The translations under genes were made by a program, and so were the position numbers. The notes beneath the pieces are model-generated. The model worked only from the letters and a program-made list of their open reading frames with translations, had not been told where the DNA came from and ran no database searches. Positions 1-7,253 of a stretch of DNA of 64,000 nt are shown in pieces; the first letter of the stretch is position 1; every line of letters begins with the position of its first letter. The stretch is from CAADGN01 sp035443945. Its GTDB lineage: Bacteria; Planctomycetota; Phycisphaerae; Phycisphaerales; UBA1924. The stretch is from contig DAOMNQ010000010.1 in assembly GCA_035443945.1 (NCBI GenBank), positions 1 through 64,000 of the forward strand, written 5' to 3'.

Positions 1-138
1 AGCGTGCTGAGCGTGGATGTGCCGATCGCGGAGGTGCGCGAGTGGCGGCGGGTGTTCCCCGCGCTCAAGGATGCGAGGCTGATCCGCGCTGAAGAGGCTC
101 ACGCGGAGGCGCAGAGTCGCGGAGGGGGAGAGGGCTGA
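1..138 (+). CDS. C-terminal fragment of an unidentified protein (cut by window edge)
   Basis: Frame 1 is open from the first base to a TGA at 136-138 and encodes 45 residues with the GC-rich codon use of the neighbouring genes. The tail is charged and ends in a run of Gly/Glu (GGGEG). There is no recognisable motif, and the start lies outside the window. It ends 21 bp before the deoC start, so the two could be co-transcribed, although a -10-like hexamer just before deoC argues for a separate promoter there. Confidence 0.45.
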   Translation, partial: SVLSVDVPIAEVREWRRVFPALKDARLIRAEEAHAEAQSRGGGEG

Positions 139-147
139 GGCGGGGCG

Positions 148-153
148 TAAGAT
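148..153 (+). promoter_or_regulatory. -10-like hexamer immediately upstream of deoC (possible leaderless start)
   Basis: TAAGAT sits exactly 6 nt before the ATG at 160. That spacing would place the transcript start at or next to the start codon. No convincing -35 and no Shine-Dalgarno is seen. The same TANNNT-N5/6-start arrangement recurs at five other genes in this window. Confidence 0.4.
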
Positions 154-159
154 CGAGGC

Positions 160-1173
160 ATGTCGAAGGGGCTTGAGGTGCCTGCCGGACGGACGGTCGA
201 TCCGGTGATGGCGCAGCACCGGGCCGCGGCGTTCGCGAAGCGCTCGATCAAGACGACGGCCAAGGCCGCGGGCTTGCGGCTGGCCCTCTCGATGGTCGAC
301 CTGACGACGCTGGAGGGGAAGGACTCGCCGGAGAAGGTGCGGAGTTTGTGCCGCAAGGCGGTTCGGCCGTTCGAGCGCGATGTGGACGTGCTGGGGGAGC
401 GGCTGCCGAGTTGCGCGGCGGTGTGCGTCTATCCGAGCATGGTGGCGGTGGCACGGGAGGCGTTGGAGCAGGCGGGCGGGCGAGACGCCAGACCTGTCGG
501 GAGCGGAGTCAAGGTCGCCAGTGTGGCGACGGGGTTCCCGAGCGGGCAGTACCCGCTGAGCGTGCGCCTGCGCGACATGGAGCAGGCGATCGCGGCCGGG
601 GCGGACGAGATCGACATGGTCATCAACCGCGGCGCGTTCCTCGCGGGTCGGTACGCGGAAGTGGTGGAGGAGATCCGTGAGGTGGTCGCGGTGTGCGAAG
701 GGGCAGCGCGGCCGGTTCATCTGAAAGTGATTCTTGAGACCGGCGAACTCGAGACGCTCGACAACGTCAGGCGGGCGAGCGACATCGCCATCGCGTGCAT
801 CCGCGACGGCGACTTCATCAAGACCAGCACGGGCAAGGTGCAGCCGGCGGCGACGATGCCCGTCACGCTCGTGATGCTCGAAGCGATCCGAGACGAATGG
901 CTCGCGCGAGGCCGACGCATCGGCATGAAGCCGGCGGGGGGTATCCGGACGGCCAAGCAGGCCCTGCACTACCTGGTGATGGTGATGGAGACGACTTGGG
1001 GGATAGGGATCGAGGCACCGGGGCATCAAGGCACCGGGGCAGGGACGAGCGCATGGCTCTCGCCTGCCCTGTTCCGCTTCGGGGCGAGTACGCTGGTCAA
1101 CGACCTGCTCAGACAGATCGTGAAGGAACGCACCGGGCGGTACACGGCGGGGTACGACTTCTCGGAGGCGTGA
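160..1173 (+). CDS. deoC: Deoxyribose-phosphate aldolase DeoC
   Basis: The 337-aa protein matches the long form of DERA, which cleaves 2-deoxyribose-5-phosphate to glyceraldehyde-3-phosphate and acetaldehyde in deoxynucleoside catabolism. The Schiff-base lysine is in 'LKVILETG' (about K189) and the proton-relay lysine is in 'IKTSTGK' (about K221). 'EIDMVIN' supplies the catalytic Asp, and 'KPAGGIRT' forms the phosphate-binding turn. The acetaldehyde product fits the two aldehyde dehydrogenase genes downstream, an arrangement also seen in actinobacteria. Residues about 283-296 (GIEAPGHQGTGAGT) are encoded by a short degenerate tandem repeat (1007-1044) that appears to have been inserted in frame before the last strand and helix of the barrel. 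The stop overlaps the next start (ATGA at 1170s). Confidence 0.96.
   Translation: MSKGLEVPAGRTVDPVMAQHRAAAFAKRSIKTTAKAAGLRLALSMVDLTTLEGKDSPEKVRSLCRKAVRPFERDVDVLGERLPSCAAVCVYPSMVAVAREALEQAGGRDARPVGSGVKVASVATGFPSGQYPLSVRLRDMEQAIAAGADEIDMVINRGAFLAGRYAEVVEEIREVVAVCEGAARPVHLKVILETGELETLDNVRRASDIAIACIRDGDFIKTSTGKVQPAATMPVTLVMLEAIRDEWLARGRRIGMKPAGGIRTAKQALHYLVMVMETTWGIGIEAPGHQGTGAGTSAWLSPALFRFGASTLVNDLLRQIVKERTGRYTAGYDFSEA
1007..1044 (+). repeat. Degenerate tandem repeat of GGCATC(A/G)AG-type units inside deoC
   Basis: The segment consists of repeats of an 8-10 bp word (ATCGAGGCACC, GGGGCATCAAGGCACC, GGGGC). The same word family is found at 5021-5055 inside the second aldehyde dehydrogenase and at 57952-57989 at the 3' end of ftsW. 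It keeps the deoC frame open and adds about a dozen residues. Confidence 0.6.
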
Positions 1174-1847
1174 TGCTGCACCGGGCACGCCTGATCGTGG
1201 TGTTCGTGCTGGTCGGCGTGGTCGCCAACGTGCCTGTGGCGTGGGGGTGCGCGGCGTTCGCTCCGCTTCCGCTCGGGCACGCAACGCTGGAGGATAATCT
1301 GAGCACGTCGTGGGTTCGGTTCATGCCAGAGGACATCGGTGCCCCGACACGTGCCTTTCGCGCGACGCACGCCGGCGCAACACATTGGCAACTGCACAAG
1401 GAACTTTACGAGGGCGCGTCGGAGTCGAACCCGCGGGACGTTCACGTTGTGAACCGTTGGGCGTTTGGATTCCCGACGCGTTCGCTGTACGTCCATGCGG
1501 TGTGGTCTCCCGTGCCGACGCCCGGCGTGCGGCCGACGTGGAAAGCGGGGATTCGCTTCACGCCGAACTTTTCGGAGTGGATGATGCGTGCCGGAAGAGC
1601 CAACATGGGCGCACTGCCGATCGCCCCGCTCTGGGGCGGGTTTGCGATCAACGCGGCGTTCTACGCCATCATCGCTGGCATGCTGTGGATGACGTACAAG
1701 CGTACAAGAGCGATGAAGAGACTCCGCAGCGGCCTCTGTGTCCACTGCGGCTACGACGCCCGCTCCCTTGCCGTGTGCCCCGAGTGCGGTCACGCTTGCG
1801 CAACATCCACGGCCTCGCGCGTGGCACGCGATGCCGGGGGCGGGTAG
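1173..1847 (+). CDS. Membrane protein with C-terminal zinc ribbon (family copy 1)
   Basis: The 224-aa protein starts at an ATG overlapping the deoC stop (ATGA). It has an N-terminal transmembrane segment (residues about 5-27), a large exported loop rich in Trp, Pro and Arg, a second membrane helix (about 155-178) and a cytoplasmic C-terminal zinc ribbon 'CVHCGYD...CPECG'. Two further copies of the same architecture are at 2088-2753 and 25914-26639. The function is unknown. The four-cysteine ribbon suggests metal binding with a structural or nucleic-acid/protein contact role, but that is inference. The overlap with deoC suggests translational coupling rather than shared function. Confidence 0.75.
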   Translation: MLHRARLIVVFVLVGVVANVPVAWGCAAFAPLPLGHATLEDNLSTSWVRFMPEDIGAPTRAFRATHAGATHWQLHKELYEGASESNPRDVHVVNRWAFGFPTRSLYVHAVWSPVPTPGVRPTWKAGIRFTPNFSEWMMRAGRANMGALPIAPLWGGFAINAAFYAIIAGMLWMTYKRTRAMKRLRSGLCVHCGYDARSLAVCPECGHACATSTASRVARDAGGG

Positions 1848-2037
1848 AACGGACCCATGCTCGCCGGCCGCACCAAGAAACGTACATCCGGGACTTGCGG
1901 GTACACGATGTCCAACGGCGCTTCTGCGGGGGCTCAGCGCGCGGCGACCCCGCTGGGGTCGGAGAGGAGATGCGCGGGCGTGTTCCGGGGGTTTCGCTCG
2001 TCGCGGACTCCTCGCTCAACCCCCGGCGACTCACGTC

Positions 2038-2052
2038 CAGCCCTACGGGCTG
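2038..2052. repeat. Short palindrome CAGCCC-TAC-GGGCTG in the 1848-2087 intergenic gap
   Basis: A perfect 6-bp stem with a 3-nt loop is followed by AAAT. It is one of several REP-like palindromes in this window (5626-5641, 13281-13299, 53198-53215). Apart from this element and the ribosome-binding site at 2076-2080, the 240-bp gap shows nothing coding. The palindrome may serve as an attenuator or a repeated mobile element. Confidence 0.5.
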
Positions 2053-2087
2053 AAATGCCGCACAGCGATTCTCCCAGGAGTTGTCGG

Positions 2088-2753
2088 ATGAACCCTCGAA
2101 AGGCCGGGTGGCTTCGATTCGCACTGCTGTCGCTCGCCCTCGGCGTCGTGGTGACCGTTGCCGTCGCGTGGGCGTTCGCGCTGCTCGGCACATTCAGCGA
2201 CGGCCAACTCCACGTGAACTACGGCGGCGACGGCCTGCCGCGCCCGGTCATCCCGCCGCCGGAGGGGTGGGACGTCGCCACATGGCGGGAGTTGCACGGC
2301 CTCGGGCTGCGCATGGATATGGTGAGCGAGCGGGAGTGGGTCGGCTCGTCGCTCATCCTGTCGCTGAACGGCGGGCCGCAGCGGACAGTGACGCATTACC
2401 GCGCCGGGTTCCCGTTCCTCGCGCTGCGGTGGCTCGGCGAGGGGAGCGACGTGCCCGAGCAGAACACGACGGGCGTCGCTCGGGCGTGGTGGATGGGGAT
2501 CGACGCTGGCCTGCCCGTGCGCGCCGGCGGCGTGCCGCGCTCGGGGATCGACCCGCGCCTGCCGATCCGCCCGGTGTGGCCGGGCTTTGCGCTGAACACG
2601 CTGCTCTACGGCGCGGCTGCGTGCGGCGCGACGCTGGCCGTCGGCACGCTGCGGCGCGGTCGGAGGAGGCGGCGCGGACTGTGCGCATGGTGCGGATACG
2701 ATGTCGTCGGCCTCGCGGTCTGCCCGGAGTGCGGGAGGGCGACGGGGCGGTGA
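2088..2753 (+). CDS. Membrane protein with C-terminal zinc ribbon (family copy 2)
   Basis: The protein is 221 aa. The ATG at 2088 is chosen because AGGAG lies at 2076-2080, and because extending further upstream would translate the palindrome at 2038-2052. Its architecture matches the previous gene: N-terminal membrane helix (about 10-32), extracytoplasmic middle part, second helix near residue 170 ('WPGFALNTLLYGAAA'), an Arg-rich stretch, then 'GLCAWCGYDVVGLAVCPECG'. Sequence similarity to copies 1 and 3 is strongest at the second helix and the ribbon. The function is unknown. The tandem arrangement suggests local duplication. Confidence 0.75.
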   Translation: MNPRKAGWLRFALLSLALGVVVTVAVAWAFALLGTFSDGQLHVNYGGDGLPRPVIPPPEGWDVATWRELHGLGLRMDMVSEREWVGSSLILSLNGGPQRTVTHYRAGFPFLALRWLGEGSDVPEQNTTGVARAWWMGIDAGLPVRAGGVPRSGIDPRLPIRPVWPGFALNTLLYGAAACGATLAVGTLRRGRRRRRGLCAWCGYDVVGLAVCPECGRATGR

Positions 2754-2764
2754 AGGAGGCCGAC

Positions 2765-4252
2765 ATGACCCGCCAGGCCGCGTCCGCCCCCCGACGGCTG
2801 GACTTCGCCACGGAGTTGACGCGGTGGGAGTATGCCGCTGCGCCGGAGACGACGAAGGTCGAGATCGCGCCCCGCTACGGGCACTTCATCGGCGGCGAGT
2901 TCGTCGGGCCGACAGGGGGGGGCGGGCACTTCGCGTCGGTCAACCCGGCGACGGAGCAGCCGCTGTGCGAGGTGGCGCAGGGGTCGGAGGCGGACGTGGA
3001 CGCGGCGGTGCGCGCGGCCCGCGACGCGCTCCCCGCGTGGGCCGGGCTGCCGTGCAAGGAGCGGGCGAAGTACGTCTACCGCATCGCGCGGCGCATCCAG
3101 GAGCGGGCGCGCGAACTGGCCGTGCTCGAGACGATGGACGGGGGCAAGCCGATCCGCGAGAGCCGCGACGTGGACATCCCGCTCGCCGCGGCGCACTTCT
3201 TCTACCACGCGGGGTGGGCGGACAAACTGGAGTTCGCGTTCGCGGGGAGCAGGCCGAAGCCGGTGGGAGTCTGCGGGCAGATCATCCCGTGGAACTTCCC
3301 GCTGCTGATGGCGGCGTGGAAACTCGCGCCCGCGCTGGCGTGCGGGAACACGTGCGTGCTCAAGCCCGCGGAGACGACGCCGCTCACCGCGCTGCGCCTC
3401 GCCGAGATCTGCGCCGAGGTCGGCCTGCCGCCGGGCGTGGTCAACGTCGTGACGGGCGACGGCCGCACGGGCGCGGCGCTCGTGAACCACCCGGGCGTGG
3501 ACAAGATCGCCTTCACCGGCTCGACCGAGGTCGGCAAGAAGATCGCCGCGGCTGTGGCGGGCACGGGCAAGCGGCTGACGCTCGAACTGGGCGGCAAAAG
3601 CCCCAACATCGTCTTCGAGGACGCGAGCATCGACCAGGCGGTCGAGGGGATCATCGAGGGCATCTATTTCAACCAGGGGCACGTCTGCTGCGCGGGGAGC
3701 CGGCTGTTCGTGCAGGAATCCGTGCTGGACGAGGTCGTCGAGAAACTGCGCATCCGGATGGCGAGCCTGCGCGTCGGCGATCCGCTGGACAAGAACACGG
3801 ATGTCGGCGCCATCAACTCGAAGCAACAGTGGGAGACGATCCGGCGGTACGTCGAGGCAGGCGTGAACGAAGGTGCGCGGTTTCACGAGACGAACGGCCG
3901 GCCTCTCCCCGAACGCGGCTACTGGTGCCGCCCGTGCTTCTTCACGGGCGTGCAGCCGAGCCACGTCGTGGCGCGCGAGGAGATTTTCGGTCCGGTGCTG
4001 GCGGTGTTGAGTTTCCGCACGCCGGAGGAGGCAATCACGCGGGCGAACAACACGCCCTACGGCCTGGCCGCGGGCGTGTGGACGGACAAGGGGTCCAAGA
4101 TCTTCGAGATCGCGCGGCACCTGAAGGCGGGCGTGGTCTGGCTGAACACGTACAACAAGTTCGACCCGGCCTCGCCGTTCGGCGGCTTCAAGGAGAGTGG
4201 GTTCGGGCGCGAGGGGGGGTTGCAGGGATTGAGGTCGTACGTACAACTCTGA
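2765..4252 (+). CDS. NAD(P)-dependent aldehyde dehydrogenase, full length
   Basis: The 495-aa protein has the complete ALDH fold. It carries 'IPWNFP' (cofactor/oxyanion Asn), 'FTGSTEVGKKI' (NAD-binding turn), the general base in 'LELGGKSP' (about E274) and the nucleophile in 'NQGHVCCAGSR' (about C308). 'EEIFGPVLAV' and 'SPFGGFKESGFGRE' are the late family motifs. The ATG at 2765 is preceded by a strong AAGGAGG (2754-2760). It lies downstream of deoC and upstream of a shorter ALDH-like gene, so a plausible role is oxidation of acetaldehyde released by DeoC. The exact substrate cannot be read from the sequence. Confidence 0.93.
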   Translation: MTRQAASAPRRLDFATELTRWEYAAAPETTKVEIAPRYGHFIGGEFVGPTGGGGHFASVNPATEQPLCEVAQGSEADVDAAVRAARDALPAWAGLPCKERAKYVYRIARRIQERARELAVLETMDGGKPIRESRDVDIPLAAAHFFYHAGWADKLEFAFAGSRPKPVGVCGQIIPWNFPLLMAAWKLAPALACGNTCVLKPAETTPLTALRLAEICAEVGLPPGVVNVVTGDGRTGAALVNHPGVDKIAFTGSTEVGKKIAAAVAGTGKRLTLELGGKSPNIVFEDASIDQAVEGIIEGIYFNQGHVCCAGSRLFVQESVLDEVVEKLRIRMASLRVGDPLDKNTDVGAINSKQQWETIRRYVEAGVNEGARFHETNGRPLPERGYWCRPCFFTGVQPSHVVAREEIFGPVLAVLSFRTPEEAITRANNTPYGLAAGVWTDKGSKIFEIARHLKAGVVWLNTYNKFDPASPFGGFKESGFGREGGLQGLRSYVQL

Positions 4253-4256
4253 AACA

Positions 4257-4290
4257 GATTCACCACAGAGGCACAGAGGTCACAGAGGGG
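4257..4290 (+). repeat. CACAGAGG-type tandem repeat, left copy
   Basis: This AT-poor degenerate repeat (GATTCACCACAGAGGCACAG...) begins right after the aldehyde dehydrogenase stop and ends 4 bp before the GxxExxY start codon. The reverse complement of the same sequence lies at 4692-4728, and a third, palindromic pair is at 53771-53856. Confidence 0.8.
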
Positions 4291-4294
4291 AATC

Positions 4295-4684
4295 ATGGTG
4301 GATGAGAGTGGCCGGCAGGACGATCCGCTGACGCGCGAGATCATCGGCGCCGCCATCGAAGTCCACAAGACGCTCGGGCCGGGGCTTCTGGAGTCGGCGT
4401 ACGAGACTTGCCTTGCGCGTGAGTTGCAGATCCGCGGCCTCGCGTTCACCCGTCAGGTCGAGATCCCGATCGCATACAAGGGCGAGCGGCTCGAATGCGC
4501 CTACCGAGCGGACTTGATCGTGGAGGGTCGCGTGCTGGTCGAGTTGAAATCGGTGGATGACATCAAGCCCATCCACGAAGCCCAGCTTCTGACGTATCTC
4601 AGACTGACAGGACTGCGTACCGCCCTGCTCCTGAACTTCAACACACCCTTTCTGCGCGGCGGTATCAAACGGTTGTCCCTCTGA
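4295..4684 (+). CDS. GxxExxY-family protein (PDDEXK_3-like nuclease fold)
   Basis: The 129-aa protein has the signature G-L-L-E-S-A-Y at residues 30-36, followed by a PD-(D/E)XK-like core: D73 in 'YRADLIVEG', then E83 and K85 in 'LVELKSV'. Length and motifs match the GxxExxY family, small nuclease-fold proteins of unknown function that often occur in several copies per genome. The gene lies between inverted copies of the CACAGAGG repeat and interrupts the two aldehyde dehydrogenase genes, so it appears to be a passenger rather than part of the metabolic operon. Nuclease activity is inferred from the fold only. Confidence 0.85.
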   Translation: MVDESGRQDDPLTREIIGAAIEVHKTLGPGLLESAYETCLARELQIRGLAFTRQVEIPIAYKGERLECAYRADLIVEGRVLVELKSVDDIKPIHEAQLLTYLRLTGLRTALLLNFNTPFLRGGIKRLSL

Positions 4685-4691
4685 CAGGTCT

Positions 4692-4728
4692 TCTCTCTCT
4701 GTGCCCTCTGTGCCTCTGTGGTGAATCC
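4692..4728 (-). repeat. CACAGAGG-type tandem repeat, right (inverted) copy
   Basis: Read on the minus strand, this repeats the sequence found at 4257-4290 with one main difference in the third unit. It runs from just after the GxxExxY stop to the start of the next gene, and supplies the region where that gene's ribosome-binding site would normally lie. Confidence 0.8.
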
Positions 4729-4729
4729 C

Positions 4730-5611
4730 ATGAGCGAACGTCTGAGCATCGCAAAGACATACAAACTCTTCATCGGCGGCGCGTTCCCGCGCACCGAGTC
4801 CGGCCGGTCGTTGAAGGTGGCGGCGGCGGACGGGCGGGTCGCCGCGCACCTGTGCCGGGCCAGCCGCAAGGACCTGCGCGACGCGGTCGAGGCGGCACGG
4901 GCGGCACAGGAGAAGTGGGCCGCGGCGACGGCGTATCTGCGCGGACAGGTGCTGTACCGGCTGGCGGAGATGATGGAGGGGAAGAAGCGCGAACTGCAGG
5001 AGGCGATCGACCTGGGGGAAGGCACCGAGGCATCACGGCATCAAGGCATCGAATCCGAGGTGGAGCGGGCGATCGACCGTGTCGTGCACTACGCGGGGTG
5101 GGCGGACAAGTACCCGCAGGTGCTGGGGTGCGCGAACCCGGTCGCCGGGCCGTACCACAACTTCACCGTGCCCGAGCCGGTGGGCGTGGTGGGCGTGGTG
5201 TGCCCGGACGGGGCCCCGCTGCTGGGGCTGGTGTCGCTCGTTGCGCCGGCGGTGTGCGCGGGGAACGCGTGCGTGGTCCTGGCGAGCGAGCGGAGGCCGG
5301 TGGCGGCGTGCGTGCTGGCGGAGGCGATCGCGACGAGCGATATGCCGGGGGGCGTGGTGAACATCCTCACGGGGCTGCGCGAGGAACTCGTCCCCCACTT
5401 CGCTTCGCACCGCGGCATCGACGCGATCCACGCGGCGGGCGTGAGCGACGAACACCGGCGCACGCTGGAACTCGGCGCGGCGGAGAACCTCAAGCGCGTG
5501 CGGGCGCTGCACCCGGAGCCGGACTGGATCGACGACGCGGCGTGCGAATCGCCCTGGTGGGTCGAGCCGTTCGTGGAGTTCAAGACGGTGTGGCACCCGA
5601 GCGGGAGTTGA
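4730..5611 (+). CDS. Short aldehyde dehydrogenase-like protein without catalytic cysteine
   Basis: The protein is 293 aa, against about 480 for a complete ALDH. It retains the N-terminal cofactor-binding half ('FIGGAFPRTESGR', 'VPEPVGVVGVVCPD', 'APAVCAGNACVVLAS', 'MPGGVVNILTG'). It lacks the nucleophile motif and the C-terminal catalytic domain, ending in 'WWVEPFVEFKTVWHPSG'. Similar truncated partners next to a full ALDH and deoC occur in actinobacteria, so this is probably a conserved non-catalytic paralogue rather than a fresh deletion. The ATG at 4730 is preferred over the in-frame GTG at 4718, which lies inside the repeat. Residues about 98-108 (GTEASRHQGIE) are encoded by an inserted GGCATC repeat. 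Confidence 0.8.
   Translation: MSERLSIAKTYKLFIGGAFPRTESGRSLKVAAADGRVAAHLCRASRKDLRDAVEAARAAQEKWAAATAYLRGQVLYRLAEMMEGKKRELQEAIDLGEGTEASRHQGIESEVERAIDRVVHYAGWADKYPQVLGCANPVAGPYHNFTVPEPVGVVGVVCPDGAPLLGLVSLVAPAVCAGNACVVLASERRPVAACVLAEAIATSDMPGGVVNILTGLREELVPHFASHRGIDAIHAAGVSDEHRRTLELGAAENLKRVRALHPEPDWIDDAACESPWWVEPFVEFKTVWHPSGS
5021..5055 (+). repeat. Degenerate GGCATC(A/G)AG tandem repeat inside the short ALDH gene
   Basis: The units GGCACCGAG, GGCATCACG, GGCATCAAG and GGCATCGAA occur in direct tandem and keep the frame open. They are closely related to the repeats at 1007-1044 in deoC and 57952-57989 at the end of ftsW. Confidence 0.65.
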
Positions 5612-5625
5612 GGACGGACGAGAGC

Positions 5626-5641
5626 GCGGGCTGCAGCCCGC
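5626..5641. terminator. Perfect 16-bp palindrome between converging genes
   Basis: GCGGGCTGCAGCCCGC is self-complementary and lies between the ALDH-like stop (5611) and the stop of the minus-strand gene (5653). It may act as a bidirectional transcription barrier. There is no U-tract, so it could equally be a REP-like repeat. Confidence 0.4.
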
Positions 5642-5652
5642 GGCTCGGAGGG

Positions 5653-6321
5653 TCACCGCGCCTGAGCGACTTCGACCGCCGCGACGGCCGTGTCCTCGCG
5701 CCAGTGCTCGGGCCAGACGAGTTCGACCTCGGCGTCGAAGAGGGCGAGGAGCGAGCGGAGTTGGCGTTCGATGCTGGCGCGGGCTTCGGCGGCGTACTTG
5801 TGCTCGTTCTCGGCGAAGAGGCGGGCGGCCTCGTCCTTGGCACGCTCCATGAGTTCCTTCTGCCGCTCGGCGGTCATCGGCAGCACGTCGATGAGTTGCA
5901 GGAGTTTGCCGTCCTGCACGTCGTAGGGCGTGACGTCGGTCAGGCGCAGTTCGCCGTGCGCGGGCGGCAGGCGCAGGCGGTAGCGTCCGGGCGCGATCTC
6001 GCGGACGTCCTTCGGGCGGATCTCGGCGAGGTTGATCGAGTACTGCTTCTCGAAGTGGAAGATCATGGCGAGGCGGGCGCGGCTGAGGAGCAGCGGCGGG
6101 AGCCACGGCAGGCCGTGCGTGGCGGTTGCGATCTCCTTGGCGCGGACCTCGAGGCCGACGAGTTTGCCGACGGAGGCGACTCGCTCGGCGATGGTGTGCG
6201 ATTCGACGGTCGTGCGCGCGGCGCGGGGCAGGAAGCGGCGGCTGAGCCACCACACGAGGGCGGCCCCCGCGGCGAAGGCGGCGAGGAGCGCGAAGAGTCC
6301 GAGCCAGAACGAGCCGGGCAT
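5653..6321 (-). CDS. DUF4230-like membrane-anchored protein
   Basis: The 222-aa protein has one N-terminal transmembrane helix (residues about 5-25) and an extracytoplasmic domain. That domain includes 'HTIAERVASVGKLVGLEVRAKEI', a strand-rich section ('FHFEKQYSINLAEI') and a C-terminal helical region ('ERQLRSLLALFDAEVEL'). This resembles DUF4230 proteins, whose function is unknown. It lies 6 bp downstream of the membrane protein gene at 6328-6984 on the same strand, so the two probably form an operon. Confidence 0.6.
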   Translation of the reverse strand: MPGSFWLGLFALLAAFAAGAALVWWLSRRFLPRAARTTVESHTIAERVASVGKLVGLEVRAKEIATATHGLPWLPPLLLSRARLAMIFHFEKQYSINLAEIRPKDVREIAPGRYRLRLPPAHGELRLTDVTPYDVQDGKLLQLIDVLPMTAERQKELMERAKDEAARLFAENEHKYAAEARASIERQLRSLLALFDAEVELVWPEHWREDTAVAAVEVAQAR

Positions 6322-6327
6322 GGGTGA

Positions 6328-6984
6328 TTATTGGGTCGGTCGGGGGTTGGGTTTCGTCGGGGCCTCGGGGGGCGGTGCAAAGGCCCCGATCACGAGGTGC
6401 GCGCTGATGCTGAGCAGGATGGCCGACGCGATGCCCGCGAGGCAGACGACCACGACGCGCACGATGCCGAGCGCGGAGTCCACCGGCGCGAGAATCACCT
6501 CGTCGCCGTTGAAGGCGACGATCCAGCCGGCGGCGGCCGCGACGGGCACGGCGCAGGCGAGGCCGATCGCGAGTTTTCGCCACGCGCGGCGTTCGCGGCC
6601 GAGCGCGGCGAGCAGCGCCATGACGCCGAGCGCACCCGCGAGCGCGTTCTGCGCGAGGAACCACGGGTCGCGGACGAGGCGGCGCAGGGCGTCGGTGGTG
6701 CCGATCGGCTCGGCAGCCGCGCCGAGTACCGCGCTGAACCGGCCGAGCGTTGCCCCGGTGAAGATCGCGCCAGCGAAGCAGACGAGGGCGAGCGCGGGAG
6801 CGGGCGTGCCCCGCGAGCGCGCCATGAGCACGGCGAAGAGGCCGGTCGCCGCGATGATGGCCTGGAAGCCGACCGTGAACCAGACCGGCGGAGAGGCTAG
6901 GAGCGCAAAAATTGCGCCGGCCGCGCCGAGCAGGCAGGCGATGGCGCCGAGTGCGGCGACGGCTCGCCTGAGAAGTGCGGACAT
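6328..6984 (-). CDS. Polytopic membrane protein, unknown function
   Basis: The 218-aa, Ala-rich protein has about six hydrophobic segments and no catalytic motif that I can recognise. The start is taken at the ATG of 'MSALLRRAVAALG' (6984). A further in-frame ATG at 7005 is possible, while an even longer frame would run into a GGCGGGACGCC repeat-like stretch near 7030. It precedes the DUF4230-like gene by 6 bp, and the two may be co-expressed. It ends with a short Pro-rich tail. Confidence 0.55.
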   Translation of the reverse strand: MSALLRRAVAALGAIACLLGAAGAIFALLASPPVWFTVGFQAIIAATGLFAVLMARSRGTPAPALALVCFAGAIFTGATLGRFSAVLGAAAEPIGTTDALRRLVRDPWFLAQNALAGALGVMALLAALGRERRAWRKLAIGLACAVPVAAAAGWIVAFNGDEVILAPVDSALGIVRVVVVCLAGIASAILLSISAHLVIGAFAPPPEAPTKPNPRPTQ

Positions 6985-7253
6985 GGATGGTTCGGGTGGG
7001 GTCATGGAGTGCGGGGGCGGGCAAAGGCGGGACGCCTGTGCCACCGGTATTGATGCTCTTCAATCGACGGTTGGAGGACGCCGGTTTCGAGAAGCGCGAG
7101 GGATGGTTGCCCGTGTGCGAGTCGGGGGCAAGCGGCGGCGGCGTCTGAGCCGATGAGAGGACGGGGGGTTGGTGTGCGCCGTGGCCCGGGCTTTGCGGCC
7201 GCGCCGGCTGACCGACACGACGAAGACGGGCGGCTGATCGGGGAGCGTTCGGG

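Larger units (their letters stand above)
4257..4728 (+). mobile_element. Putative cassette: GxxExxY gene bounded by inverted CACAGAGG repeats
   Basis: A single small gene (4295-4684) is enclosed by two near-identical repeats in inverted orientation (4257-4290 and 4692-4728, with about 23 bases matching before the first mismatch). The unit sits between two aldehyde dehydrogenase genes that would otherwise be adjacent, and the right repeat ends 1 bp before the second gene's ATG. This looks like insertion of a ~470-bp cassette into an existing operon. No transposase is encoded within it. A RAYT-like transposase beside the same repeat family at 53 kb could act in trans (inference). Confidence 0.5.

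Noticed and set aside
2606..4246. Minus-strand open frame of 546 codons opposite the aldehyde dehydrogenase
   Set aside because: Its translation is Arg/Ala/Pro/His-rich with no domain, and the plus-strand frame is a complete, motif-bearing ALDH. Long antisense frames are expected at this GC content.
4257..4728. Peptides read from the CACAGAGG repeats (such as 'TTEAQRAQRE' or 'HRGTEGTE')
   Set aside because: They are translations of the non-coding repeat arms.
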